Notes: generated by a model not told the origin, from the letters alone. 64,000 bases of DNA from Nectonema munidae (GCA_030549495.1 JAUIRK010000896.1:727501-791500), one strand, 5' to 3'; counted from the stretch's first letter, positions 48,040-61,675 are shown. Numbers and translations are program-made.

Positions 48040-48130
48040 GGTGTTATTTAATTTTCAAAAAATCAATCAAACCTGTCAAAAAATCAAGCAAACTTGTCAA
48101 TCAATGTCAAATATATAACCTTCAAAATAT
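48040..48130 (-). repeat. inverted relative of the 130-bp tandem repeat
   Basis: Phrases aaaaatcaatcaaacctgtc and aaaatcaagcaaacttgtc are inverted versions of the ttgacaggtttgattgattt core of the repeat at 40260-40640. Confidence 0.5.
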
Positions 48131-48734
48131 CTTCTAAATTCTACATTTTTAGGGCTTAATATTGTCTTAATTTACTTAATAAACTAACTTTTGCTGATTA
48201 ATTCGCCAAAATATTTTATTTATCAGTAAATTAGCTTTCAGAGGTGACTTAACGCCAAACACATTACCTCATTGTTTTAAAAAATAAACTTATCATAAAC
48301 TGTAATTTGAATATACTCAATTTGATTCTCAAAATAAATTTGTCACTCCAGATTTAAATTGCTGTTACTGTTTAACTTTGATTAATTTGTCGACAGTTGT
48401 TTTTTTAAGATTTTTAAATAATTTTCGTCTGATTTAGCAAATCAATCTTTCTCTATTTCATCAAGACGGTATTTTTGTCAATATATACACAGGTAATGAA
48501 TACTATATTTCAATGTGGTTAAAATGGTTATATATTTAGTTAATTCGACACTACATTGACTTTTATATATTTAAGCCAAATAGATAAAATAATTTTCTTT
48601 CTTGACATAAAAATGATCTTATCAATCTCATAAATAGGGATGGAAGCAAATTTATACTCAACGAATAGCTCATAAAATTTAAATTTATAAATTTTTATTT
48701 CTCAGAAAATATTTAAGAAAAATAAAAAAAATGA

Positions 48735-49612
48735 TCTAAGAAAGGAAGATCTCTAGGAACTTTTGTTTGCTGATGATCTAGCGATACTGGAGGATAACGA
48801 AGTAGAGCTCGAGAAGAGAATAATAAAATGGCAAGAAAGTTTGGAAAAATTTGGGATGAAAATGAATGAGGAAAAGGCAGAGATCATGACATGTAATAAA
48901 AATAAGAACATTGGTGTTCATGTAGAAGACAGACACGAAAAAAGTTGAAGGAGGTGAAAACTTTCAAATATTTAGGAAACCAGATTATGGAAAATGGAAG
49001 TTGTGAAAAAGACGTCCAAGCAAGAGTAAATGCTAGTTGTTTGAAATGGAAAGAAGTAAACGCGATCATGTGAGATAGAAGAATGCCAATGAAACTAAAA
49101 GCAGGGATTTACATATCAATTGTCAGACCAGTTCTAACTTATGGATGTGAATGTTGGAGTTTAAAGAAAAAGGAGCAGAGAAAATTAATAGCAACGGAGA
49201 TGAAGATGCTTAGAAAAATTATGGGGGTCACCCTGAGAGAAAAAAAAAGAAACGAGGAAGTCAGAAGAAAGTCGGGAGTTGAAGTAAGTGTGATAGCTGT
49301 AGCAGAGCGGTGTAAGCTGCGGTGGTTTGGACATGTTTTAAGGAAGAAACAAGAGGATGTCGTGCGCCAAGCTATGGAGAAGAAGGTGAGTGGGAAAAGA
49401 AGTAGAGGGAGGCAGCGTAAAAGATGGAAGGACGGACTGATGGAGCAACTGAAGCAGCTTGGACTGACCGAAGAGGTTGCGCAGGACAGGAAAAAATGGA
49501 GAGAGCGGATCTCAACCACCGACCCCCAACGTGGGGACAAGGTGTAGTCAAAGAAGAAGAAAATGGGTTATATATTATAAAATATTTAAAGATAAATAAT
49601 AATAATTGATTG
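48735..49612 (+). mobile_element. 5'-truncated LINE tail (RTE-like reverse transcriptase C-terminus)
   Basis: Starts just before the catalytic box, FADDLAILEDNEVELEKRI, followed by GMKMNEEKAEIM. After a frame change comes FKYLGNQIMENGS. An unbroken 154-codon frame (49083-49547) follows: MKLKAGIYISIVRPVLTYGC, then ECWSLKK, RWFGHVLRK, RGRQRKRWKDGL and a stop at about 49547. These are the typical C-terminal features of widespread RTE-like or related elements. The tail ends in AAT repeats at about 49600. It is G+C-richer than its surroundings and largely intact, so it is a relatively recent, 5'-truncated insertion. Confidence 0.85.
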
Positions 49613-50469
49613 AGCAATAAAATTTTTATAAAAATCGTTGTAAAATGACATGGAGAAAAATATTACTGGGTGCTACTCTAACTAAACCAAGCGGCTCTCC
49701 TTGATATGATTCTTCTTCCTTATTTAATCCTTCCCTTCGTTTACTAATTAAAGAGGCAGCTTTGAACTTTATATCTCAATAAGACCTCTATTGTTTTGCT
49801 TCAAATTCGCTATAAGCTTGTAGCGCACCAATCAGTCAGCATAAATAACGCGTTTTCGCCTCCTCTCAAAATTGTCTCTAGTTCCACAAGGATTCATACT
49901 GTCATCTATATTATCCCCCCCCCCCCACACACCAGGGATGGATCTAGGGGAGGGTGGGGTGGATGATGACTCAAAAACGAACAAAAAATACTTTTGAAGA
50001 AAACATTGTTTTTCAGAATCTGCTGAAAAACCTGTTAACAACGAACCCTCTCATATGCGACTTCCTGCAAGAAGCGACCCAAAATCCTTTTATAGAAAAA
50101 ACTATATAATATTATATGTTATATTGTTGAATAAATTTAATGACTTTTTTGAATTTTTTGACCGACTAAGACCGACTAAAGATAATTTAAATAATATTTA
50201 AATATCGGTACATATATTGTGCAATCATCACTCGAATCTCATACTTTTTGTTCTTATTCCTTCGATATATCATGTTTCCGTCATAATCACATATTGCTTT
50301 TCATGGTTAATCAAACAATCGGCTTCATGGCCATTTGGTTATCCACGCTTATATTTAATACTGCTCCATGTCTCTTTTTTTCCTATTATTTGTAATCTTT
50401 CTTTTTTTCGCCATATTAACATGTTTCTTTTTTTTGTTCTCGAAATAAACTATTTTTCTTATAAATGTA
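49613..50469. other. intergenic stretch with an orphan hAT-type end
   Basis: A C run (about 49914-49926) is followed by CAGGGATGGATCTAGGGG at 49933, the left-end type of hAT MITEs (compare the inverted end at 33750). No right end was found. No gene supported. Confidence 0.4.
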
Positions 50470-50990
50470 TTTTAAAAATTTTCTATTACGATGCTGAGTT
50501 CATTTTAGGACTTAGTTTTTGACATTAGGTTGCAAAAATAGGTGGAATTATCAATTAAGTTTGACATTTAGGAAAATATCAAATTCTGGAAAAAAAATCA
50601 ATTTTCTTAAAAAACTCAAATCAAAAAACTAATTTTGATTGAAAAAGACAATTAAAATTTTAATTGAGAATAAAATTCTCACTAAAAATATCCTTCAAAT
50701 TTAAAATAGTTTTTTAAGACAATATCGCCCATGTTTTTCATTTCTGTACTCCCTTTTGGACATTAGAGTGTAAATATGGGGTTAAAGTGTCAATCAAATT
50801 GGTAAAAAAATAGTTTTTTTCCAAAAAAAATCATTTGTCAAGGATTTTTTTTACAATCGTTATTTATTAGAACAAATATTTGAGTATGAGAGAAGTAAGG
50901 GAACTGAAGGCACATTGAAATGAGAACATATGGTCTATAGAAAAATGAAACAGTAACTCATTTTAAAGTATTTTTATCTTGTCAATATAG
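50470..50990 (+). repeat. fragment of the 150-bp-repeat element, copy B
   Basis: Shares tttcatttctgtactc, gtgtcaatcaaatt, and then atgagagaag...gagaacat with copy A (about 38690-39480), in the same orientation and order. It lacks the TTAA-CCCTAT end. Confidence 0.6.
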
Positions 50991-51011
50991 TAGTCCCTTG
51001 ATGGGCTATAT

Positions 51012-51224
51012 CAGAGTTTCCCAACCTTTTTTTCACCAAGTACCCCTTGAAAATTTTCCGCCTTAGGCGAACCCCTAATAATTTTTTTAGTTTTTTATTT
51101 TAATTTTTCACACTAATACATCAGTTAAAAATTAAAAAACTTTTCAGATACCTTTATAAAGTACCCCTTGAAAAAAGTGAAACGAACCCCCAAGGGTTCG
51201 CGAACCCCAGGTTGGGAACCCCTG
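51012..51224. mobile_element. hAT-type MITE, 213 bp, exact target duplication
   Basis: The left end is CAGAGTTTCCCAACC and the right end GGTTGGGAACCCCTG. A second internal pair (aagtacccctt, cgaaccc/gggttcg) gives extended symmetry. Perfect 8-bp repeats GGCTATAT at 51004-51011 and 51225-51232. This CAGNGTTCCCAACC end is widespread among hAT non-autonomous elements. Confidence 0.92.
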
Positions 51225-51420
51225 GGCTATATAGTTTAAAAGAAACAAATATATAACTTGTCTCTACGGAAGATATACTGTTTTCCATTGAACTAAGAGA
51301 TGGTTTAAATATCTATAGAGATTTTCAAAAAACATCTTCACCGTGAAAAAGAAGCTCCTCCTTTGTGAATCAAAAATCTTTAAACTTTTATCTTATTAGT
51401 TAAAATTTTAATGTGATATA

Positions 51421-52678
51421 TTACAAAGATTTAGAATTACCATAACTATGACAAATACCAATGGGTGAAGATATATCTATTCTCAAAAAATTTTTATAAA
51501 TGTGAATCGAATTTGACAAATTTTTTCTATCGGTCTGTATATCGGACAAGTAAGAATAAAGTAAAAATAAAGTCAATAAGGCATGATAAGGAATGAAGTC
51601 AATAAAAAACGAAAGAACTTGGTTTTTACCTTCACGGGCTTCACTGATTATTATGTCAATAAAATAAGAATGGAATAATTCAGTAGAATAATAACCAAGA
51701 GTGAAACCAAACTGTAATGGATAAAAGAAAGAACTTTGGTTTAAATAAACATAAATTTGATTATAAAGGATTCTCTCGAAAACTTTTGAGATAGAGAAAA
51801 AGATCGGTCTGTAGTTGTAAACCAACGTTTAATCTCCTTTTCTATGAATAGGTAATATAATAGAAAATTACAAACACTTTGGGAATAACCCTGTGGATAT
51901 ACAAACGTTAAAGCTAGTCATGAGTATTGTAGCAATAGGGTCTTTTTTATCAATTTTATGTCGAATGAGGAAATCCAGCAATAGTCTGAGTACTTATTAT
52001 TATTGAGAGAATCAATAGCAATAAGAACAAAGTTCAAGCTTATATAATGGAAAATGAAAGATGATTGAACGGGCGAAGATAAGATAAGTAATCATTGCTT
52101 GAAATTGTAGAGTTACAGCAGAAATGGTCGTTGAAGCAATTATCACTATATCATTATCATTAGACAGAAGATAATCATGATGATAAATTGAGTCGATTTG
52201 ATGAACTGGTGATTTAATACAAGATAGAATCGTTTTCCACATCTTTTTGATGTTGTTCTTATTTTCAAGGATTGCTTTTTCAAAATAATGTAGTTTTTTG
52301 ACAAGGTATTTTATTTGAATTTCTTAGGAGAATAAGTTTGTGTTTAATCTTAACATTCAGCCTTTTCTTGAATTTCTTATATAAAACATCTCTTTGCTTG
52401 ATCAAAATAATAAAATCATTAGTAATCCAATCCGAGAACTTGGCATTATATTTATTGTTGGAAAAATGTCCTAATTTTTTGCTTGAAAGGGACATAAAAA
52501 ACAATTTTGTTAATAAGGTTAGCAAGTAAAGATTCAGGGACATGATGATACATGTTAGAAAGCTGTGACCAATTATATGACGATGCCAGATGAGAAAATT
52601 TAGAATGATTAAATAAATTCTTTTCAAATTTACTATGAGGGATACCTTAGCTATGCTTACAGTATCATCATCTAGATC
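51421..52678 (-). mobile_element. LINE fragment (Jockey-like), minus strand
   Basis: On the minus strand, 52690-52280 includes FSDWITNDFIILIKQRDVLY, the conserved linker before the reverse transcriptase. 51825-51421 reads NYRPIFFSISKVFERILYNQ and then LQFGFTLGYYSTELFHSYF and FFIDF, the first reverse transcriptase blocks. The palm motifs with YADD are missing, so it is truncated. It has several frame breaks and is related to the fragment at 15270-16080. Confidence 0.8.
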
Positions 52679-52760
52679 AGAGGTTCTCAACCTTTTTCAC
52701 GTCAAGTACACAGGGTTTTTCAGAACCCCCCCCCCCCCTCCCCCCTCTCTTCTTTTTTTC
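52679..52760 (+). mobile_element. orphan hAT-type left end with C tract
   Basis: CAGAGGTTCTCAACCTTTTT at 52679 is the classic terminus of a hAT non-autonomous family, followed within 50 bases by a 14-base C run. No matching right end. Confidence 0.55.
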
Positions 52761-53457
52761 TAAACAGTCTAATATTTTTATTATTGATTGCGAATCTGAT
52801 AAGATTACTTATTTTCTAACTTATCAAAAAATCAATTGTCAGAACAAAATCATCCGATCTTCCGCATGAACAAAATCACCCGCATTCTTTCACATGAGCA
52901 AAAATTTATTAAATTAAATATGTTAAAAATTTTATAATGTTAAAATTTTTTATATCTTTCAGAAATTTAAATTACTATTTCAAAACGGCTCATCGATTCC
53001 TACTTAACTTCCCAAGTATTTTTCAATATAATATAATTATAAATTAAATTAGAATTTAAAAGAAGAAAGAAAGAAAGATTTATTCAAGAAAAAATGCATA
53101 AAAAAAATAACAAATTATAAAGTGTAATAAAAAAAACCTTTCCGATGGTGCTGATTGGTTCAGACACTTATGTAATAAACAATTACATCAAAATTCGGAT
53201 TTTTTTTCTCAAAAGGCCTGATGGAGCCGCTAAGATGAAATCCCAATAAAAAAATTAAAAAAAAAACAGCAAACATTCAGTACTTCATTTCATATTTTTT
53301 AATTTGTAATATATACAGTAGTAATTATAGTAAGTGTTATTATGAAAACATGCCTATATATATAAATACATAGATTGAACATACAATTAAAATATAAATG
53401 TTCATATACATATATTCATATTTGAAGTATATATATATACATATATAAAACACTTAC
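52761..53457. other. AT-rich stretch before the piggyBac element
   Basis: No gene. Poly-A/T rich, with short ATATAC iterations near 53435-53450. Confidence 0.45.
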
Positions 53458-54379
53458 TTAACCCATTAATGACATCCTAACTTAAAAGTTATGTTTTTTT
53501 TACTATAAAATTTCTTAACACAAAAACGTTTTTTCATATATTTTTTAATCTAAAGACCTTAATGACAGTTTTGTTAAATAAACCTGTTGATTTATTGGGG
53601 CACATATCTTCAAAATAGAAATAATGAGCTCCAGTATGAAAACCAGTTACAAAATAATTACTATTTTACCAGTACCAAAACTATGGCACGATAAAGCAGA
53701 CATTAAGCCTCGATGCAATCTTTATAACTAAATTAGAGTGTAATAAGGAGAACCTAAAACTCAGAATTAAAAAAAAAATATTTTTGGAGTTCTTTGAATC
53801 AACAAAATAAAATATAACTTTTAAGTTATATTGTCACAAAAGACTACATAATCAAGGTCAATTATGTAATTTCCGAAAAAATCTCTGTGTTCACTTTTAT
53901 CTGGCCAATCGACAATAAAACTCGTTACAACAAGATCCTAATATACCATTTTTAAGTGCAGGCTTCATTACCGTATAAATTTACGCAGTAACTATGTGAC
54001 CTTGATTGCACATAATCAATGTAAACAATAATGTAATGGAGTTTTTCTAGAAGAAAAGTTTATCGTTTGTTTATCATTTGTTCTTTGTACAGAATATTGT
54101 TTAAATTTTTATTTTGAAGTTCCAAATGCGACAGTAATATTGATGTGATACAAAACGTAAAGTATCTTTCAAGGCCAAAATTACTGCACTGCCTTTTGAT
54201 CCGTATTCGATTACGACTACCTCGATCTTTTTCAATTTTCTTTATTTCTTTTTACTTTTCTGAAACATTCACTGAATTTCTGAATCTAAATTTTCTTTTA
54301 ATTTCTTTTTTCGTAAGTATACCAATTTTTTGCTCGTCTATATGTATGTGTGTGTATTTATGTAAAAGAGAATAGAATG

Positions 54380-55112
<733 letters not shown>

Positions 55113-55156
55113 GTCCGTGTGTAGTAAGGTTATAACGAGAGTTTTTATACTAATAA

Positions 55157-56873
55157 ATGTTTCAGAATATGAATGTGAATGAAGCCATATCATTTTTGAC
55201 TGATAGTGAATTTTCTTCTGCTCAAATTTACATTTGTCCTCCAGAAAATTCATACATAAGCGATGTTGACAGTGGTGATGAAGATTATGAACTTTCAATC
55301 GACAACCTTTCGGGAAAACAATTGAATGCTAGTGCAAGTTTGGTTTTAAATAATATCGATGGTTCGAAGGAGTTATGCGGCGATGAAGATGATACTATGA
55401 TAGATAAAAGAACTCCAGACTCAAGAAAATGGAAAAAAATTGACATAAAAAGTATATTGTGTAATAACGATTCCCGCATTCAAGCCTCTCTAGATGATAT
55501 AAACTCATTTTCCCCAGTAAAATATTTTGAGCTTTTTTTTGATGATGAAATTATGGAATTTATTCTACAACAGACAATCTTGTATGCTAAAAGGGATAAG
55601 GGGGATTTAAATTTTAGTATGGATAAATCTGAGTTGAAGCTTTTTTTAAGTGTTCTTATGATAAGTGGTTACAGCCCAGTTTGCAGAACTAGAATGTTTT
55701 GGGAGCAAAAAGACGATATACATAACATAGCGATAGCTAAAGCATTTAGTCGTAATCGCTTTGAGAAAATTCTTAGCTATATTCATTTAGCTGATAACCA
55801 GTGCCTAGAATGCGGTAATAAGTTGGCAAAAATAAAGCCTTTTTTATGACAAAATAAACCTTCGTTTTTTACGTTATATGCCTGAATCGAAAAATATTAG
55901 TATTGATGAATCCATGATTGAATATTACGGCAAGCATCCTTCTAAACAATTTATGAAAGGAAAGCCTATTAGATTCGGGTATAAGACGTGGACAATGTGC
56001 ACTTCAGATGGCTACATTATTTCTATTTCACCATATGCGGGTAAATCTGAAGTATATAACAAAGAATTAGGAATAGGAGGTAGTGTGGTAATGAAATTCG
56101 CTAATCTTTTACCACAAAGTAATTACCACCTGATAATGGATAATTACTTCTGCTCCTTGCATTTGTTCGAACTTCTAAGAAAGAAGGGATTTCACGCCAC
56201 AGGTGTAATAAGAAGTGATAGGTTGCAGAAATGTCCAATTCTTAATAAAAAATGCTTACTTAAAAAAAAGAGGTAATTTTGATTATCGCTATGACGCAAG
56301 TTCTAAAATAATTGTTATAACCTGGAGGGATAATAACGTAGTGAATCTTGCATCCACCTGCCTAGGAGTAAAGCCAATAAAAAAATTAAAAGATGGTGCT
56401 CTTCAACAAAAAAATTATATACATACAACAACCAAATGGTATAGCAGAATATAACAAATTGATGGGTGGAGTGGACAGATCAAATCAAAATGTTACACAA
56501 TACCAAATGAGCATACGTTTAAAGAAGTGGTGGTGGCCTTTCTTCCGATTTTTATTTCACGCATCGCTACAAAATTCTTGGTTTTTGTACAAAAAAAGTT
56601 GTCTGTATAAAGATAAACCTCTGGATCAACTTGGGTTCATACGTGAAATTGTTAACACATATCTTCTGCAAAATTCTGCAAACAAAATTCAAATTCCTTT
56701 TTTACAAATAAAGTTAGCAATGACATTAGACTTGATCAAAAAGACCATGACTTTGGCAATCTTCCTACTCAAAAAATATGTGTGTTTTGTAAAAAGGTAC
56801 TAAAAAAGATGCACCAAGTGTAACGTGGCTCTACATATGCATTGCTTCACAGCTTTTCATTCAAAATAAAGTT
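55157..56873 (+). pseudogene. piggyBac (PGBD-type) transposase, broken by frame changes
   Basis: The coding order is complete. An acidic N-terminal region (SDVDSGDEDYELS) is followed by SPVKYFELFFDDEIMEFILQ and FSRNRFEKILSYIHLADN, the usual dimerisation and entry region. The catalytic core has ISIDESMIEYYGKHPSKQFM (first Asp), HLIMDNYFCSLHLFELLR (second Asp) and IVITWRDNNVV (third Asp), then MGGVDRSNQNVTQYQMSIRL and KKWWWPFFRFL. The C-terminal Cys-rich part survives as ICVFCKK and, in another frame, RCTKCNVALHMHCFTAF to about 56867. Frame changes near 55850, 56270, 56400 and 56800 break it, so it is inactive, though the three catalytic Asp positions remain. ATG is at 55157. Confidence 0.88.
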
Positions 56874-57564
56874 TTTTAATAAATTTGTTGAATCTTTTTT
56901 CATCTTGTTTCTTGCTACAATAAAAAAATAGACACTATTCTTTTTTTCAAACTGACAATACTCCATCTTTAGTTTTAAGGTTCGGAGGTTGGTATTTGCT
57001 CTCTTCATTATTTCCAATCTCAGCTTTCAGTTTCACTGAGTCCACTTTTTCAGGTTCATAAACATGTGTATATTTTACTTTTTTAAGTTTCCCCTTGAGT
57101 TTCTTTTCAATTTACTTTTATATATTATATATGGAGCACATCATCAATAAAATGATATGCTCCCTTTAACGACAATATAACTTTTTGGTTATGATTTATT
57201 TTTTTGCTCTAAAAAATTATATATACGTTCTAGAATGTTATGAATAGTGTAATTGAGTTCTGTTTACATAAAACTATCATAAATTAGCTCAAAACTCATA
57301 TGCTAGAGGTTGGTCATTAATGGGTTAAGGACGATAGAAGATACTTAGGCATAAATTAGAATTTATGGTTTTTAAATTTTCTGCGTTTTTTAATTTTTAA
57401 ATTATTTATTTTAAATTAATACGTTTTTAAAATTTTTAATTATTTAAATATTTTTTAATTTGAAATTTTGATTGAAATTTAAATTTGAACTCCATGAATT
57501 AAATATACATTTTATGATTCGTTTTTTTTAGTTTGTCACCTTTTTTGTTTTTCACGATAATAGA

Positions 57565-60405
57565 ATGTCAATGAACGAAAAAGAAATGGCTTCAAGACAA
57601 GAAGGGCAGACTACAGAAACAAATTTTTCACCCAAAAAAAGATCCCGAAAATCTAATGGTTCGCAGAAGTACAATGTTTTATTTCAAAGTAGTTGGATGG
57701 AAGAATTTCCATTTATTGAAGAAGGACTGGCCAAAAATTCTGTTAGATGTAATTATGTCAGAGCGAGTTCAGTTACGCACATCAAGGAAAACTCGATATC
57801 AAACGTCATTGTGCATCAAAACAACATCAAGTTCGCAAGAAAAACTCACAATATCTAAAGCCTGTCAGTCAATTTTTTAGTAGCAATAATGCTATGGATA
57901 TTCTAGAGACAAAGGTAAAAATAACTTAATACACCTTTTTAAAATGTTAGAGTATTAAAATTTGTAAAAAAATTTTTAACTGTTTTTTTCCCTTTGTAAA
58001 GTAGTTTTTTTGGGTATTTAAATACCATAAATGTCTTTCTTTTTTTTATAGATTCGTACAGCTGAAGTTAAGCTTGCTAACACAATGGTTCATCATAATA
58101 TATCACTCAGCACAGCTGATCATCTAACTTCGCTAAAGGGAAATTTTTTGAGATGGTGCTATTGCGAAAGGGTATAGTTCTGCAAGGACAAAAACTTCAT
58201 GCATCGTAAATCGAGCCTTAGCTCCCTACTTCCATCAAGAAACCGTTTCGAAATTGAAAATGTTGCCTTTTACTTTGTTAACAGATTGTCCAAACGACAC
58301 AGGTAATTTTTTTAATAGTTTTGTAAAACTTCCAAACCATTATAAATTGAATTTTTCCAGGTTTAGAAAAAATGAAGCCCATTACAGTGAAATACTTTGA
58401 TGAAGGTCGTGTAAAACATGAGTCTCAAGATATGGGAATAACATCAGGAATCTATTGTGCTACATCGGAAAGTATTTTCAAAGCTATTGACAATATACTG
58501 ATCAAATATGATATACTATGGGAAAATTGCATTTCTATATCTCTGGACAATTGTAACGTTATATGTGCTCTAATAACTCTATGAAATCTAGAGTACTTAA
58601 TAAAAATCAAACAATTTTCATACAAGGGTCTACTTGCCATATAATCCATAATACCTGCCAACGAGCTTGTGATGAATTTTCAAAGGTATTTTAATTTTAT
58701 ATATATATATGTTAGAATTTTTAAATATATTTTTTTTCTTTTTAATATAGCATACAGGATTTGATATTGATGATTTTTGTGTTGATATCTATTATTGGTT
58801 CGATAAAAGTTCAAATCGTAATGCGGGCTTGGAAGGTAAGAAAATCTTTTATGCCGAGAAAATTGATTCATTCGATAAAACTTTTGATATTTTTTCCTAG
58901 AATTCTGTCAGTTTCGAGATCAGGAGTATTCATATATGGTTAAACATGTACAGACTCGTTGGCTAACACATGGAAGGGACACTGAAAAAATTTTGAAGAT
59001 GTATCCAAGTTTAGAAAGCTATTTTTTGTCAAAAGGTAAGACTTTCATTATTTCAAACATTTTTACAAATTCCATATGAAAATATTTATAAATTAAGATT
59101 TTCCACAACGTAAATTTGTAACGATTTGAGAGTTATTTGAAGATCCCATGACAGAAGTGTACGTATTATTCTTGCAATCGGTTTTTCCATACTTTGATAA
59201 TTTAAATACTCTTTTACAACGTGAAGATCCGGCTATTCACTTTCTTGATGATCAAGTAAAGTATTAATTTTAGTTCTTCGATTTATAAACTCAAATTTGT
59301 AAACACATTTTCTTACATTATCAACATCACAACAGATTAATAAATTTATAAAAAGGCTACTACTGAAATTCATTAAACCAAGTATAGTTTTGGAGGCTGA
59401 TGGAAAGTTTGACGATATCAAATTGGACATTGTTGAAAACCAGATTAGTGGTAAGTAACTTGAAATTTCTTGTTTAATTAAATAAGTTCAGGGTTATAAT
59501 TAACTTATTTTTATAAATTTCATTTTGATAAAACAATAATTCTTGAAATTTTCTATTAAAAATAATATGAAGTTTGGCGAATAAATTTATGATATCGTTT
59601 TTCCTTAGATGATCATCTACAAATAGGATTAATGACAAAAAACAAGCTTAACCAGATAAAAAATGAAAACATCGATAGAAAAAAAAGTATCTCTGAGGAA
59701 AGAATAAAGAAGAATAAAGAAATTTTTTTTCAAAAGCTGTTTCATATGCCCTGCATAAACTACCCTTCAATGATTCTCTTATCAAACAAACAAAAATCGT
59801 CAATTTTCATTCACGAATGGATGAGGGCACTCTTGATAGAGAAAATTATTTTGTTGAGAGGTAATATAATATTGACTAATTTGCTTAAAGTATACTAAAT
59901 TTTTATTTTTTATATAATATATTAGATTTCACAATCTTTTACCCTTCCAAGATCTGAAGACCCAAGAGGAATTGATGGATGAGATTGGAGATTTTCAAAC
60001 TTTTAAAGAATCGGATATACCAAAACATATTTGGGAGGAGGCTAAAATAATGTACGCAGAAGGTAATACATCTGTCGTGGTTAAGATGGAGACTATTTGG
60101 CATATCTAGAAAAACTCAAAGATTGCCATGGAATCGCTCGTTTTTCCAAACTTGTAAAAATTGCTAAACTAATTTTATCTCTACCTCATTCAAATGCTGG
60201 TTCTGAAAGAGTTTTCTCCTTGATCAAAGCAATGAAACGGGCGGAGAGAAATCGTCTTCATTTAGATGGAACCCTATCTAGTTTTCTTATAATTAAAATG
60301 GCAAACCCAGAAGAAGTTTCAAAATGTTATAATTTCCAACCCCCAACCTCAGTTATTATCCAGTCAAAAAAAGCAACTCATCAATACAATTTGAATCGTC
60401 AATGA
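57565..60405 (+). mobile_element. hAT transposase gene with about nine exons, broken
   Basis: Exons: 57565-57914, 58052-58302, 58361-58685, 58751-58835, 58901-59035, about 59099-59252, 59336-59450, 59610-59860 and one or two from about 59925 to 60405, with small GT-AG introns. Order of parts: a BED-type finger (SWMEEFPFIEEG, then CQSEFSYAHQGKLDIKRHC and SKQH), DGAIAKGYSSARTKTS, EKMKPITVKYFDEGR, SLDNCNV (catalytic), GSTCHIIHNTCQRACDEFSK, TGFDIDDFCVDIYYWFDKSS, VKHVQTRWLTHGRD, FEDPMTEVYVLFLQSVFPYF, and the C-terminal dimerisation domain ILSLPHSNAGSERVFSLIKA. Breaks: frame changes near 57755, 58145, 58562 and 60090, and in-frame stops near 58155 and 59130. AATAAA near 60418. I could not find its terminal repeats. 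It starts about 240 bp after the piggyBac element ends. Confidence 0.85.
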
Positions 60406-60456
60406 ATTTCAATCAAAAATAAAGATCATTTTTTTCTGATTTGAGATCATGTTTTG

Positions 60457-60990
60457 TTATGTTTTAACCAGAGAGATTGCAAAATGTAAGAAGGTAAACT
60501 TCTTATGTGGATACCCAAAATGAGCGAAGTCCTCTTCCAGCAGATCGATTGTCGATTTTGTCGTGATCGACTGTTGTACACAGGGGTACTTGGAGTAGGC
60601 ATCGACTAGGACCAACCACGTTGATCCTAAAAAGTTAATAACATGATCCAGGTGTAGCCGACTCCATGGCTTTTGAGGTAGCATCCAAGGATGAACTGTT
60701 GGCTTGGACGGCTTCCTCTGATGCTCTCCACAAGTAACACAACTCCTGCAGATGGCTTGAATGTCATCAGCAATGTTCGGCCAGTAAAGCAAGTCCTTGC
60801 TAGCTGCTTCATGCCTTCCATCCAGACGAAAAATTTTCTCCCGCATAAAAATTTCTGAAACTTGGCAACCCTGTACATGTGTAAGGGACATTAATGAAGC
60901 TGAACTTTACACCTATTTTGGTTTATGCTATTTAAGAGCACGTTGCGGACAAAATTTCATAGATGCCTCTTTTATTTGATCCCGAATAGA
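60457..60990 (-). mobile_element. Ty3/gypsy retrotransposon fossil, integrase fragment
   Basis: The minus strand carries part of a pol gene: the zinc-binding end of integrase (with a CRSCVTCGEHQ-type motif) and the start of the integrase core. It resembles K02A2.6-like Ty3/gypsy elements. Only this fragment is present; no LTR, gag, protease or reverse transcriptase was seen. It is a broken, truncated relic of moderate age. Confidence 0.75.
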
Positions 60991-61387
60991 TTCTCCAATG
61001 TTCCCATATGTGATGAGCATACGTAGATTTTATTTTATAAATCATTTTTTGTGTTTTGATGATGTCAACTCAAGACCACATAGAATATAGATGGTTTTTT
61101 GACATACAGTAAGTAGTAAGGTATCAAGTGTAATAGGTATGCTAAAAAAACAAGAATAATTTTACCTGTTAAAAACACACAGAGATAAACATCATTTTGT
61201 ATAAAACTCTTTTGCTACCATATATAACCCATAGTGTTATCAATAGGGCCATTCTGACACTTCTATAGTCTGGTATGTTTACAAAAAAGAAAGAATCAAG
61301 TTTATTTTAGAGAGTTTATTATTTATATGAATTTCAACAATAACTCTAAAGTGATTCATTTTTGTGTCAAAAATATTATTCATAGGA

Positions 61388-61480
61388 TTTTTAACAATGC
61401 CATTATAGTCTTTAGTTTTTTAATCAAAAACAGAATTCATGATTTTCAACAATGCCCTTATAGTCTTTAGTTTTTTATTT
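61388..61480 (+). repeat. 53-bp direct duplication
   Basis: The phrase tatagtctttagtttttt, preceded by caatgcc, occurs twice about 53 bases apart (near 61396 and 61448). Confidence 0.7.
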
Positions 61481-61675
61481 ATCAAGAACATTGCATGATT
61501 TACAAACCCAGCGCATACCATTAATGTAAAATTCATCATAAAATTTAATAAATTCTTCTGAAATCTCTTGACATTCAATGCAGAACCATTTGTAACAAGA
61601 AAAACATTCAAGCATATTTTTACAATTTGTTCTAAGACATAACCGACAAGACCAGTCAGAAGAGTTCTTTTTCAT
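61475..61675 (-). CDS. small PHD-finger-like open frame, probably mobile-element derived
   Basis: A 66-codon frame encodes WSCRLCLRTNCKNMLECFSC, then YKWFCIECQEI and GMRWVCKSC. Spacing of Cys pairs (C-x2-C, C-x2-C, C-x2-C, W-V-C-x2-C) follows the PHD-finger plan, with Cys at the position usually held by His. PHD fingers like this occur in LINE ORF1 proteins and some DNA transposons. No other domain adjoins it. It may be a remnant or an exon; I cannot tell which. Confidence 0.45.
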   Translation of the reverse strand: MKKNSSDWSCRLCLRTNCKNMLECFSCYKWFCIECQEISEEFIKFYDEFYINGMRWVCKSCNVLDK

